Source of the DNA: an uncultured Phocaeicola sp.
Lineage (GTDB): Bacteria; Bacteroidota; Bacteroidia; Bacteroidales; Bacteroidaceae
Assembly: GCA_948956705.1 (NCBI GenBank)
Contig: CARCZS010000008.1
Span: 1-64,000 of the forward strand
Reading direction: 5' to 3'
DNA length: 64,000 nucleotides
The notes beneath the pieces were generated by a model, which was given only the letters and a program-made list of their open reading frames with translations, was not told the origin of the DNA and searched no databases. The translations under genes and the position numbers were made by a program. Shown in pieces: positions 27,015 to 35,126 of the stretch. Each line of letters begins with the position of its first letter. The stretch's first letter is position 1.

Positions 27015-28037
27015 ATGAACTGCTACCTGTCACGCAATTACAAAGGACTGTCCAGTGCCGGAAATAAGGCAAAGACAGATATTGAACAGATTATGAAAGA
27101 CCTGTCTTTCAAAAATGTAGGACTCAAGCAGACAACTTACAGAAACAAAGTGCTTTCATTTCTCTTCACTTTAGCCGGAGTATTGAAAGCTCCGTTCTGT
27201 CTGCACAAAGGTGACTATCTGGTACTTCAATACCCGTTAAAGAAATATTTTTCCTTTGTCTGCAACATGGCTCATCAAAAAGGAGCTAAAGTAATTGTGA
27301 TTATTCATGACTTAGGTAGTTTCCGCCGTAAAGCATTGACGATAGAACAAGAGATAAGCCGATTGAACCATGCCGACTACATCATAGCACATAACGAAAA
27401 GATGAAAAAATGGCTGGAAGACAACGGATGCAAGGCTAAACTTGGCATCTTGGGAATCTTCGATTATCTGTCGGCGACATCGGCTACCCCCAAACAGGAC
27501 ACAGAAAAACCATACAACGTATTATATGCCGGAGCGTTGAGCCCCCGTAAAAATGCATTTCTTTACGAAGTAGGTACTTTTGTACATTCTTTCAATCTTA
27601 ATCTGTATGGCAACGGCTTCGAAATAAATCAGGCAAAAGGTAAAGAGCACTTCAACTACATGGGGTTTGTGAAATCTGATGATTTGATAGCCACAGCCCA
27701 AGGAGATTTTGGCTTGGTATGGGACGGCACTTCTGTCTCTACTTGCACCGGAGACTTTGGAGAATATCTGCAATACAACAATCCTCATAAAACATCCTTG
27801 TATATCCGATGCCAACTGCCTGTCATCATTTGGAATAAAGCTGCATTAGCAGATTTTGTACGCGAGAACGGCATCGGAATATGTGTGGATTCTCTGGAAG
27901 AACTGGAGAAGATTTTAAATACATTAAGTGAAGAAGAATATGCAGAAATGAAGAAAAGGACGGCAAAGATAGGAGAGCAGTTAAGTCAAGGCCATTTTGT
28001 ACGAAAAGCCTTACAGGAAGCTATTGAGCGTCTATAA
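27015..28037 (+). CDS. Galactofuranosyltransferase-like protein (GlfT/WbbI/Gtf3 type)
   Basis: A 340-residue protein beginning MNCYLSRNYKGLSSAGNKAKTDIE. The arrangement ILQYPLKKYFSF-type N-lobe, VIIHDLGSFRRK, then YAGALSPRKNAFLYEV and GLVWDGTSVSTCTGDFGEYLQYNNPHKTSLYIRCQLPVIIWNKAA, is typical of the sugar-transferase family that includes E. coli WbbI beta-1,6-galactofuranosyltransferase and streptococcal Gtf3-like enzymes. The glf gene four kilobases or less upstream supplies a suitable donor. Other hexose donors are possible. Cytosolic; acts on the core or O-chain. The GT32 gene starts 41 bases later. Confidence 0.75.
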   Translation: MNCYLSRNYKGLSSAGNKAKTDIEQIMKDLSFKNVGLKQTTYRNKVLSFLFTLAGVLKAPFCLHKGDYLVLQYPLKKYFSFVCNMAHQKGAKVIVIIHDLGSFRRKALTIEQEISRLNHADYIIAHNEKMKKWLEDNGCKAKLGILGIFDYLSATSATPKQDTEKPYNVLYAGALSPRKNAFLYEVGTFVHSFNLNLYGNGFEINQAKGKEHFNYMGFVKSDDLIATAQGDFGLVWDGTSVSTCTGDFGEYLQYNNPHKTSLYIRCQLPVIIWNKAALADFVRENGIGICVDSLEELEKILNTLSEEEYAEMKKRTAKIGEQLSQGHFVRKALQEAIERL

Positions 28038-28078
28038 TATTTTTCAAAGAAAAGAATAACTAATTAAACAGATACTTC

Positions 28079-28777
28079 ATGATACCTAAAATCATCCATT
28101 TATGCTGGTTCAGCAATGATCCCTTTCCGGTAGAAATAAAAGTTTGCCTGGATACATGGAAACGTATATTACCGGACTTTCAGGTGAAACATTGGACTTA
28201 TCAAGATGCCAAAGCCATAGGCTGCCAATTTATAAATGAAGCATTAGAAGCCAAGAAATGGGCTTTTGCTGCCGATGCAGTCCGTTTTTATGCTGTATAC
28301 AGCGAAGGAGGTATCTATATGGATAGCGATATTTTCATCTTAAAACGCTTTGACCATCTTATACCGGAGCATGGCTTTGTCACCTTTCAGGAAAATGAAA
28401 GGACACAGTTACAAGCAGCCTTCTTCATGGGAGAAAAAGGGAACACATTCTGCAAGGAAGTCTTTGAGTATTACAATTCAAGACCTTTCTTAAATCCCGA
28501 CGGCACTTATAATACCATTATATCCCCTGTCACAATGTATGATGCCGCCCGGAAGAGAGGCTATCTGCCCGAAGACAAGGAGCAGCATCTGACCGAGGAT
28601 GTGATTATTTATCCGTCACATTATGTTACCCCGCGTCACAAGTACCCCACTACCCCTGATACATTTGCCGAGCACCGTATTTTTGGAAGCTGGAGGAAAC
28701 GTAAAGCGGGTAGAAAGATTGAACTTTTTATCAAGCACGCGATAGCTACAGTCAGATATGCAATATTCAGACGGTAA
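28079..28777 (+). CDS. Glycosyltransferase family 32 (DXD motif)
   Basis: A 232-residue GT32/OCH1-like enzyme. It opens with IPKIIHLCWFSNDPFP and has the DXD-containing motif DAVRFYAVYSEGGIYMDSDIFIL, with Asp82-Ser-Asp84 binding the metal-sugar donor. The end is basic and helical (KRKAGRKIELFIKHAIATVRYAIFRR), which may attach it to the membrane. It probably adds a hexose to LPS core or capsule. The gene ends inside a hairpin shared with the convergent GT2 gene. Confidence 0.88.
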   Translation: MIPKIIHLCWFSNDPFPVEIKVCLDTWKRILPDFQVKHWTYQDAKAIGCQFINEALEAKKWAFAADAVRFYAVYSEGGIYMDSDIFILKRFDHLIPEHGFVTFQENERTQLQAAFFMGEKGNTFCKEVFEYYNSRPFLNPDGTYNTIISPVTMYDAARKRGYLPEDKEQHLTEDVIIYPSHYVTPRHKYPTTPDTFAEHRIFGSWRKRKAGRKIELFIKHAIATVRYAIFRR

Positions 28778-28803
28778 TACACCTAAAAATGTATTACACG
28801 TCT
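28769..28803. terminator. Bidirectional terminator between convergent GT32 and GT2 genes
   Basis: AGACGGTAATACA (28769-28781) pairs with TGTATTACACGTCT (28790-28803), with one bulged A and an A-rich loop. The GT32 stop codon lies in the left arm. Confidence 0.7.
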
Positions 28804-28811
28804 GTTGCCAA

Positions 28812-29597
28812 TCAAAGATATTGTCCGATGCCTTCAGGACACTTAATGACTCCGTTCTTGTTGTTTTCCTCGAATATCTTTTCATTGGCAGTCATATCTT
28901 TTTTAGTAGAAGCGGCTTTATGGTGGATATGATATTCTATAGCTTTGAATTTTATAAAACGCTTTTTGATGCCCAAACGACGCAACCGTGCCGGAAGGTC
29001 AATATCTTCATAGCCATACCCCAAAAACCGTTCATCATAACCATTAACACTTAAAAGGTCTTTCTTCCAAAATGAAATATTGCATCCCCGCTCCTTCTGA
29101 TTCTGTTTATAAAGAAAGAATAGGGGTGTAAGCCACGGCAAGTGCAATGCATTAAGTTTCCGGCATACACCTTTAGTGAAAAAAGACAAGTGATAATCCT
29201 GCTGTTGAAGTAGTTGCCGAGACAGCTGCTCACTTATTTTGCCCCGGCTTCCTACCAAGAAGTATCCCGGAGCAGCTTCGGAAATATGGTCTTCGATAAA
29301 ATGTGAATGCATGATGATGTCTCCATCAATCTCTATTATATAGTCACCCTCGCAAAGTGCAAAGGCCTTATTCATGATAATACACTTGCGCCATCCTTTA
29401 TCTTCATGCCATATATGCTTGATAGGACAAGGGAAATTCTGCTGAAAATCTTCAATCAAGAGTTTTGTATCCGGACGCGAACCATCATCAGCGATGATAA
29501 CTTCTGCGGGTACTACAGTCTGTCGTGTCACGCTTAATAAACACAGACACAGAGCTTCTTTCCAATTATAAGTGGAAATCACTAAACTTACCTTCAT
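28812..29597 (-). CDS. Glycosyltransferase family 2 with GT7C-type C-terminal segment
   Basis: A 261-residue GT-A enzyme. N-terminal VSLVISTYNWKEALCLCLLSVTRQTVVPAEVIIADDGS and the DXD EIDGDIIMH define GT2; the C-terminal FLGYGYEDIDLPARLRRLGIKKRFIKFKAIEYHIHHK is the galactosyltransferase-type (Glyco_transf_7C) region. It is a clear paralog of the gene at 36390 (both have HVWHED/HIWHED followed by an asparagine helix). It likely adds a hexose or amino sugar to the LPS. It stands before a tandem-repeat gap and is not clearly part of the operon upstream. Confidence 0.86.
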   Translation of the reverse strand: MKVSLVISTYNWKEALCLCLLSVTRQTVVPAEVIIADDGSRPDTKLLIEDFQQNFPCPIKHIWHEDKGWRKCIIMNKAFALCEGDYIIEIDGDIIMHSHFIEDHISEAAPGYFLVGSRGKISEQLSRQLLQQQDYHLSFFTKGVCRKLNALHLPWLTPLFFLYKQNQKERGCNISFWKKDLLSVNGYDERFLGYGYEDIDLPARLRRLGIKKRFIKFKAIEYHIHHKAASTKKDMTANEKIFEENNKNGVIKCPEGIGQYL

Positions 29598-29892
29598 TCA
29601 TTTATTATTTTTTTAGTTTTTCAACCAGGCCTCTTCATGTTACAAAGTTATTAAAGGAAACGATATAAAACAATTATTCACCATTATTCTATATCTTTTC
29701 TTCATTGCTGCCTTTGTCTTTTGGGAGATACATGTTTTCACGTACGTACGCATAGGCCTGTGCGGACGTATGCGTAGCCTTACACGGACGTACGTGTAGC
29801 CCCACGCGGACGTACGTGTAAAAGCGTGCGTACTGACGTGATTACCCCAACCGAGAAGTGGCTGAGGGTTTCTTAAACTACCTGATGCCTTT
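29598..29892. other. Intergenic stretch with 22-bp tandem repeat
   Basis: About 295 bases between two minus-strand genes. The only clear feature is the tandem repeat at 29741-29828. No start-proximal promoter match to the 28812-29597 gene was found that I would trust. Confidence 0.6.
29741..29828. repeat. Four tandem 22-bp units with ACGTACGT core
   Basis: Four units of 22 bases begin at 29741, 29763, 29785 and 29807; a degenerate partial fifth follows. Units carry the core GGACGTACGTGT (self-complementary ACGTACGT) and a more variable second half (AGCCTTACA, AGCCCCACG, AAAAGCGTG). The run is markedly richer in G and C than its surroundings. There are no spacers, so it is not a CRISPR. Confidence 0.85.
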
Positions 29893-30921
29893 CTATACGG
29901 ACAAGAGATAGTGGAAGTGCTTAAACCACTCATACATACGTTGTATGCCGTCCTGTATCTCCGTGCTGGGAGCATATTGGAAATCTTCTTCCAGACGGGT
30001 GGTGTCTGCATACGTACAAGTCACATCACCCGGTTGCATCTCTTCGTATCGGCAAACAGCCTCTTTGCCGGTGGCATGCTCTATGCAGTGTATAAAGTCC
30101 ATCAGCTCTACCGGACGGGAATGTCCGATATTATAAACCCTGAAGGGAACTTCCGCTTCGTAAGGCTTACTTCCGATGATGCGTACCACTGCCTGAATAA
30201 TGTCATCGATATAAGTGAAATCGCGGCGCATCTTTCCATGATTGAACACACGGATGGGCTCTCCCTCCGTGATGGATTTCATAAAGAGATAGGGCGCCAT
30301 GTCCGGTCGGCCCCACGGCCCATAGACGGTGAAGAAGCGGAGGCCGGTAGCCAGAATATGATAAAGGCTGCTGTAAGCATGTGCCATCAGTTCATTCGAC
30401 TTCTTGGTGGCAGCATACAGACTGACCGGAGTATCGGTCATATCGGTTTCGCTGAAAGGCACTTTCTCGTTCATGCCATACACACTGCTGGAACTGGCAT
30501 ACACCAAATGCTCTATACGGTGATGGCGGCAGGCTTCCAGAATATTCAGAAACCCCATCAGATTACTTTCTGCATAGACATACGGATTGACAAGGGAATA
30601 ACGCACCCCCGCCTGTGCCGCCAAGTTGCATACAATATCGAACTGTTCCGTATCAAACAGCATTGACAGCAAATCACGGTCTGTGATATCGCCTTTCACA
30701 AAACGATAGTTGGAATATAACGTGCTGACAGTAAGTCGGCCTTCTTCTACATTCTCCCGCTGGATGCCACATAACTCTTTCAGACGGCCATACTTCAGAT
30801 TGACATCATAATAATCATTCAGGTTATCAATGCCAACCACTTCATTGCCTTGCTCTGCCAATGCCTTCACCAGAAAAGAGCCGATGAAGCCGGCTGCTCC
30901 TGTCACTAATATTTTTTTCAT
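29893..30921 (-). CDS. UDP-glucuronate 4-epimerase-like NAD-dependent epimerase
   Basis: A 342-residue extended SDR enzyme: Rossmann motif GAAGFIGSFL, SSSSVYG and the catalytic YAATK, and family-typical LAAQAGVRYS and GLRFFTVYGPWGRPDMAPYLF. These features resemble UDP-glucuronate 4-epimerase (LpsL/Cap1J), which makes UDP-galacturonate, though UDP-glucose or N-acetylated substrates cannot be excluded. I start at the ATG at 30921; an in-frame GTG lies at 30924. It is last in a four-gene minus-strand operon with a polyprenyl-phosphate GT2, a LAB_N protein and an ArnT-like GT83, a context suggesting that it supplies the sugar donor. Confidence 0.88.
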   Translation of the reverse strand: MKKILVTGAAGFIGSFLVKALAEQGNEVVGIDNLNDYYDVNLKYGRLKELCGIQRENVEEGRLTVSTLYSNYRFVKGDITDRDLLSMLFDTEQFDIVCNLAAQAGVRYSLVNPYVYAESNLMGFLNILEACRHHRIEHLVYASSSSVYGMNEKVPFSETDMTDTPVSLYAATKKSNELMAHAYSSLYHILATGLRFFTVYGPWGRPDMAPYLFMKSITEGEPIRVFNHGKMRRDFTYIDDIIQAVVRIIGSKPYEAEVPFRVYNIGHSRPVELMDFIHCIEHATGKEAVCRYEEMQPGDVTCTYADTTRLEEDFQYAPSTEIQDGIQRMYEWFKHFHYLLSV

Positions 30922-30925
30922 CACC

Positions 30926-31555
30926 TTATTCTTTTATTTTCTGACTTTTATGACCAATCATCAAGTTGCGGATATAGGACAAAAAGCCAAAGGATTGTCC
31001 CAAAATCAGGATGGGGTCATGGCGCAGCACGCCATAAATCACTATAATACAAGATCCTACGAGACTGATTACCCAGAAAGTAGGCGGCAATGCCGATACC
31101 TGTTTGCGGCTGGAGTAAATCCACTGATAGATGAAACGGAAAGTAAAAATAAACTGTCCCGCAGTGCCAAACACAATCAGCCACACAGGTATATCTTCAT
31201 TCTTCAAAAAGTTCTCGACAAAATGGGTACTGTCCTGCAATGTACCGACAGCAGCCAATAAAGGAGTGACTGCCAGCAGTATTCTGAACAGGAGCGGGAT
31301 GCGCCGCCACACACCTTTCAAACGCAAATTGCCTATATAGATATAGAACGAGATGAACTGCCCCACGATGATGGAAAAATCATTGCGCAGCCAGCCATAA
31401 TAAAACATCAAATAGGAACCTACCAAGCTGAACACCCAAAACAGTGTCGGCGAAATGACTTCATGTTTCTTTTCCGAAAGAAACCATTGTATCAGAATAC
31501 GGGCGGAAAAGCAAACTTGAGCCAACAAACCGACGCAGAGAATCAGCATATTCAT
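30926..31555 (-). CDS. Membrane protein with two tandem LAB_N (lipid-A-disaccharide synthase N-terminal-like) domains
   Basis: A 209-residue, very hydrophobic protein made of two similar halves. Half 1 (about residues 8-78) and half 2 (about 130-202) both show the pattern Q-x-x-F-(x)-R-x-x-x-Q-W, S-x-x-x-x-x-S-x-x-P-x-x-F-W, V-x-S-L-V-G-S, Y-x-x-x-R-x-D and G-Q-x-x-x-x-x-Y-x-x-N-L, which is the LAB_N (PF07578) signature. Each half seems to have about three membrane segments, like two triple-helix bundles. Function is unknown. The start ATG overlaps the GT2 stop (ATGA), so the two are translationally coupled; the epimerase follows 4 bases after its stop. A role in moving a lipid-linked sugar across the membrane is inferred from context. 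Confidence 0.85.
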   Translation of the reverse strand: MNMLILCVGLLAQVCFSARILIQWFLSEKKHEVISPTLFWVFSLVGSYLMFYYGWLRNDFSIIVGQFISFYIYIGNLRLKGVWRRIPLLFRILLAVTPLLAAVGTLQDSTHFVENFLKNEDIPVWLIVFGTAGQFIFTFRFIYQWIYSSRKQVSALPPTFWVISLVGSCIIVIYGVLRHDPILILGQSFGFLSYIRNLMIGHKSQKIKE

Positions 31556-32283
31556 AGGTTGTTCTCTCCCACTTGGTAGTTGATATATCGATGTGCCATC
31601 CAGCGGAAAGCAAAACAATCCTTAAACGGTGACACCAGTCGGTTCCACAGATGATACTTCGACACACCTGCCTGACGCGGATAATGCCTCACCGGTATCT
31701 CGTAAAACTTGCCTCCGTCCTGCAACTGTATCAATGCCGGAAGAAAACGGTGCATGCCAGTAAAGAACGGAACACGCTTTGCATAGTCGGTATGAAGGAT
31801 TTTCAGCGGACAGCCCGTATCGGTCGCTCCATCATGCGTCATCATGCGACGGAAGGAATTGGCTATCTTGGACTGCATCCGCTTGAACGCAGAGTCCTTG
31901 CGCCGGGCACGAATCCCCATCACCAAAGGATACTCAGGGGCATACTTCAATAACAAGTCAAAATCACGCACATCTGTCTGCATATCGGCATCCATATAAC
32001 CGACATACTTTGATTCGGCCGTATCGATACCTGCTTTCATAGCGGCAGACAGGCCTCTGTTCTGTTTCAGACTGATATAATAAAAATGCGGAGTGTCCTT
32101 GCACGCTTCCTGAATGAGTGCCAAGCTTCTGTCCTTTGAGCCGTCATTCACAAAAAGTGCGCATGCGGGCACGGAACATACCGGCAGATAAGCACCAACC
32201 ACTTCCTGCAAACGTTTTATATTGTCTTCCTCATTATAAACGGGAATAACAATAGTCAATGAGTAATTTGCTGTCTTGTTCAT
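31552..32283 (-). CDS. Polyprenyl-phosphate glycosyltransferase, GT2 (DPM1/ArnC/RgtE-like)
   Basis: A 243-residue GT2 with LTIVIPVYNEEDNIKRLQEVV, FVNDGSKDRSLALI, the DXD YMDADMQTDVRDF, GIRARRKDSAFKRMQSKIANSFRRM and VRHYPRQAGVSKYHLWNR. These are the hallmarks of dolichyl/undecaprenyl-phosphate sugar synthases, which load a sugar on polyprenyl phosphate at the inner membrane. It has no C-terminal membrane segments, unlike ArnC. It overlaps the GT83 gene by 4 bases and the LAB_N gene by 4 bases. The neighbouring epimerase suggests a uronic acid as the donor sugar, which is inference. Confidence 0.9.
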   Translation of the reverse strand: MNKTANYSLTIVIPVYNEEDNIKRLQEVVGAYLPVCSVPACALFVNDGSKDRSLALIQEACKDTPHFYYISLKQNRGLSAAMKAGIDTAESKYVGYMDADMQTDVRDFDLLLKYAPEYPLVMGIRARRKDSAFKRMQSKIANSFRRMMTHDGATDTGCPLKILHTDYAKRVPFFTGMHRFLPALIQLQDGGKFYEIPVRHYPRQAGVSKYHLWNRLVSPFKDCFAFRWMAHRYINYQVGENNL

Positions 32284-33920
32284 TTTTTCTTCAATAAAGT
32301 TATATGATAAACAAACTTATCGTTGTAGCGGCTACTGCTTTTTGCCCAGCGATTATCATCATATTGTCCAATATATGTTGTATCTATACTTCTCAGAAGT
32401 TTTGCCGGCAACTCTTCTCCTGCTCTGCCGTGAGTCAGGATGGCACAAGGTAAAACTGATTTAATCGAATCTGCATGTGACATATCCAACGGACGAATCT
32501 TCCGTCCGGCAGCATAAACGAGCTCTATTCTCAACTCGTCCTTTTGATTATAGTAGAAGGGAACATCCTTCAGTTCCTCCAACTCCCGCGTCTGAGAAAC
32601 ACTCTTCATCTCCGGATTGTTGATGACATCTTCCAGCAAGGGAAGCATGAAACATTCTGCCGACAAAAACAGTATCAGGACTCCACCCACCAGTTTAAGC
32701 GGCTGCAATCTTACTGCCGAACGGACAAGGCAGGCAGCTATCCCCCAAATCAGGACAGAGAGTAAGGCCAGTGTCAACAAAGAAACATAACCGGGACGAT
32801 AGACAAACCAATATCCGGCCATCGGCAAAACTGCCACCACCACTGCCACCAGCCACGCATTGACACGATACACCGTTTTATCGGCTCTCGATGCTTGCGG
32901 GGAGCGCAACCGGTCTGCCCAAACCATGACCAGATAGCCCATCGTGTAAGCAGCCGACATCAACACCGGCAATAAATACCTGTTTTTCTTTTCCGGCAAC
33001 AACGACAGTAAAACAACAGTAGAGAGCATCCATATCAAAGGGAAAAGATATTCTTTTCGTTTTCTGTCTTCCTTAGACCATAACGGAAGGAACAGGGAGG
33101 AAAGCAATAATATCGCCCATACTCCGGTCTCGAGAAAAAAGCTCCAATAATAATACCACGGACGGACATTCCGGTTCACCCAGGCTGCCGACTCTTTATC
33201 TGCCACGTATGACATGGCGTCGCCATGAAACAGATAAATAAAAATATACCACCAGCAACCAACGACCAGACAAACGGCAATCATCACCGCAAGGGCTTTC
33301 CACTTCCCTTTCATCGACGGCCGGTAGATATAACAATAAGAAATGAGGAACGGCAACAGCAAGGCATAAAAGGAAACAGGGCCTTTACTCATAAACGACA
33401 GTCCCATAAATATGCCTGCCCAAGTAAAGTCTTTCCAAGAACAGAACTTGGCCGCAAATGCCCTGATGAGGAAATAAATCGCCCCCATCATAAATGCATG
33501 GCAATAAATGTCCCACGAAGCCGTACGCCCCATCAAAATAATGTTGTAACAGGTGCAGAGCAGAATGGTGGAAATAAAGGCATAACGCTTGTTGCGCATC
33601 ACTTGCACAGCCGTGAGATAGAAGAAGACAACCAACAAAATGGCTGCAAGACCTGCCATCGCACGCTGAAGAGCCAGATTATCGGGAGAAATCATCTCCG
33701 CCACTGCTGTCAACCATGTCGGTAAAGGAGGCTTTTCCAAACGCAAGTCTCCGTTCATAGTCGGCACCAGCCAATTGCCATCATGTACCATTTCACGGGC
33801 AGTCACCATGTTCCGCGCTTCCATGATATCCGGCACAACGACCCGGTTGTTAATGAAAAAGGAGATGATACATATCACCAGTATCACCCATCCTTGCTTG
33901 CTTAGCAATTTATCTTTCAT
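32280..33920 (-). CDS. GT83 (ArnT/RgtA-like) lipid-linked sugar transferase
   Basis: A 546-residue polytopic inner-membrane protein with about 12 hydrophobic segments. The first periplasmic loop region PDIMEARNMVTAREMVHDGNWLVPTMNGDLRLEKPPLPTWL has the conserved acidic and RLEKPPL residues of ArnT/PMT-type enzymes, which move a sugar from undecaprenyl phosphate to LPS in the periplasm. A soluble C-terminal part (about 435-546) follows. It is first in a tightly overlapping operon with the polyprenyl-phosphate GT2, LAB_N protein and epimerase. TAATTTTG at 33953-33960 is a suitable promoter. Confidence 0.9.
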   Translation of the reverse strand: MKDKLLSKQGWVILVICIISFFINNRVVVPDIMEARNMVTAREMVHDGNWLVPTMNGDLRLEKPPLPTWLTAVAEMISPDNLALQRAMAGLAAILLVVFFYLTAVQVMRNKRYAFISTILLCTCYNIILMGRTASWDIYCHAFMMGAIYFLIRAFAAKFCSWKDFTWAGIFMGLSFMSKGPVSFYALLLPFLISYCYIYRPSMKGKWKALAVMIAVCLVVGCWWYIFIYLFHGDAMSYVADKESAAWVNRNVRPWYYYWSFFLETGVWAILLLSSLFLPLWSKEDRKRKEYLFPLIWMLSTVVLLSLLPEKKNRYLLPVLMSAAYTMGYLVMVWADRLRSPQASRADKTVYRVNAWLVAVVVAVLPMAGYWFVYRPGYVSLLTLALLSVLIWGIAACLVRSAVRLQPLKLVGGVLILFLSAECFMLPLLEDVINNPEMKSVSQTRELEELKDVPFYYNQKDELRIELVYAAGRKIRPLDMSHADSIKSVLPCAILTHGRAGEELPAKLLRSIDTTYIGQYDDNRWAKSSSRYNDKFVYHITLLKKK

Positions 33921-33952
33921 GCTCTAAATCAAGTTCCAAGTTGAGATGGGTA

Positions 33953-33985
33953 CAAAATTAAGTAAAAATACAGAGACTTCTCAAT
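33953..33985 (-). promoter_or_regulatory. Promoter of the GT83/GT2/LAB_N/epimerase operon
   Basis: On the minus strand ATTG (33982-33985), a 21-base spacer and TAATTTTG (33953-33960), 32 bases upstream of the GT83 start. Confidence 0.5.
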
Positions 33986-34016
33986 AGTCTGCACAGAAAA
34001 TAAGATAGAATAACAA

Positions 34017-35126
34017 TCAGACGGACAACTCTTTAATTAGCCGATACATTCTCTCCTTGGTATAAAGCGACAAAAGTATCTGTCTGTTTTTCAACTTCAT
34101 TTCACTGTCCAAGGGTGTATCCAGCTCCTTTTGTGACAGTTTTTCCAGTTCATAAACCGTCAGCCCGTGAGACCGGGCCCATTCATAAACTGGGTTTACA
34201 TGAGAAAGGAATACTTTGGCTCCCAGATAAAGTGCTACAATAATATTTCCGATAGCTTCCTGCCTCCAATTTCCGAACAAGGCAACACTGACATCCGACT
34301 GGAGACGATTGTATTCATCCAACGGCATAAAATCCAGTAATGGCGAAAAATTTCCGCCCAAAAGCAACTTGCCTGATTGAAGGACATGATCCACATATCC
34401 TTTCTTGCCCGAATAGCTCAATGGAACAATGACACGCCTCGAACCGATGTCCAGCTTAGACAGGATACGCATTACATATTCGTGGTTGTTACTGCCGGAA
34501 GCAGAGTTCCCAATCATGATGCTGTTACCACGGACTTCGCTATTCATCAACTCTTTGCCCAGAATAATGTCCAAAGGATAGTAAAAGAAATCCTTCCAAG
34601 GCTTTGCTTTCAACTCAGGGTAATAACGCATCAAATACTGATAATCGTTTTCGGTCGTATCAGTGACGATGTAATCTACTTTCTGCTTGATAAAACGTAT
34701 AGTCCTTCGGGCATTCCATTGCTGTTTCCATCTGTCAAACGGACGCCATAACAAACTCTGCCGGTATTTTCTCTTATAATAGGAAGTGGTGGGGTCAATC
34801 ATACGAAAGCCTTTGGGAACCAATAGCTTATTATACAAGTCCATTCCCCATATAATCCAATAGACGACAGTTCCCTGCAAATCCAGCTTATCAAGAACAT
34901 CCATCTTACGCTTATTGAGCAAATGAATATAGACCTCAGAGAACGAAAACTCATCTTTGCGGGCAAAGAATTCTGTCCTCGAAAGTACATTCGGTTCCTT
35001 TCTCACCCATCGGAAGGAAGAAGTGCGGTTGGTGACCACAAACAGATTCTCTCCCGGAAACACTTCTTCGAAGGCATCAATCGTACGATTGATAATCTTC
35101 TCATCATTCACCAAATGAAGCTTCAT
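34017..35126 (-). CDS. WecF-type glycosyltransferase (GT56, Fuc4NAc transferase family)
   Basis: A 369-residue protein with the pattern of E. coli WecF (RffT): MKLHLVNDEKIINRTIDAFEEVFPGENLFVVT at the start, YWIIWGMDLYNKL, VTDTTENDYQYLMRYYPELKAKPW, IMIGNSASGSNNHEYVMRIL and LGGNFSPLLDFMPLDEYNRLQSDVSVALFGNWRQEAIGNIIVALYLGAKVFLS. WecF adds 4-acetamido-4,6-dideoxy-galactose to a lipid-linked glycan. The gene overlaps wecE by 4 bases (ATGA) and is co-transcribed with it, a pairing that matches the enterobacterial pathway. The acceptor here is unknown. Confidence 0.87.
   Translation of the reverse strand: MKLHLVNDEKIINRTIDAFEEVFPGENLFVVTNRTSSFRWVRKEPNVLSRTEFFARKDEFSFSEVYIHLLNKRKMDVLDKLDLQGTVVYWIIWGMDLYNKLLVPKGFRMIDPTTSYYKRKYRQSLLWRPFDRWKQQWNARRTIRFIKQKVDYIVTDTTENDYQYLMRYYPELKAKPWKDFFYYPLDIILGKELMNSEVRGNSIMIGNSASGSNNHEYVMRILSKLDIGSRRVIVPLSYSGKKGYVDHVLQSGKLLLGGNFSPLLDFMPLDEYNRLQSDVSVALFGNWRQEAIGNIIVALYLGAKVFLSHVNPVYEWARSHGLTVYELEKLSQKELDTPLDSEMKLKNRQILLSLYTKERMYRLIKELSV

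Noticed and set aside
29741..29828. Possible CRISPR array
   Set aside because: Units are contiguous with no spacers; no cas genes anywhere in the window. The same holds for 50512-50599.
29911..30666. 251-codon plus-strand frame opposite the epimerase
   Set aside because: Antisense to a well-defined SDR enzyme and without its own signal.
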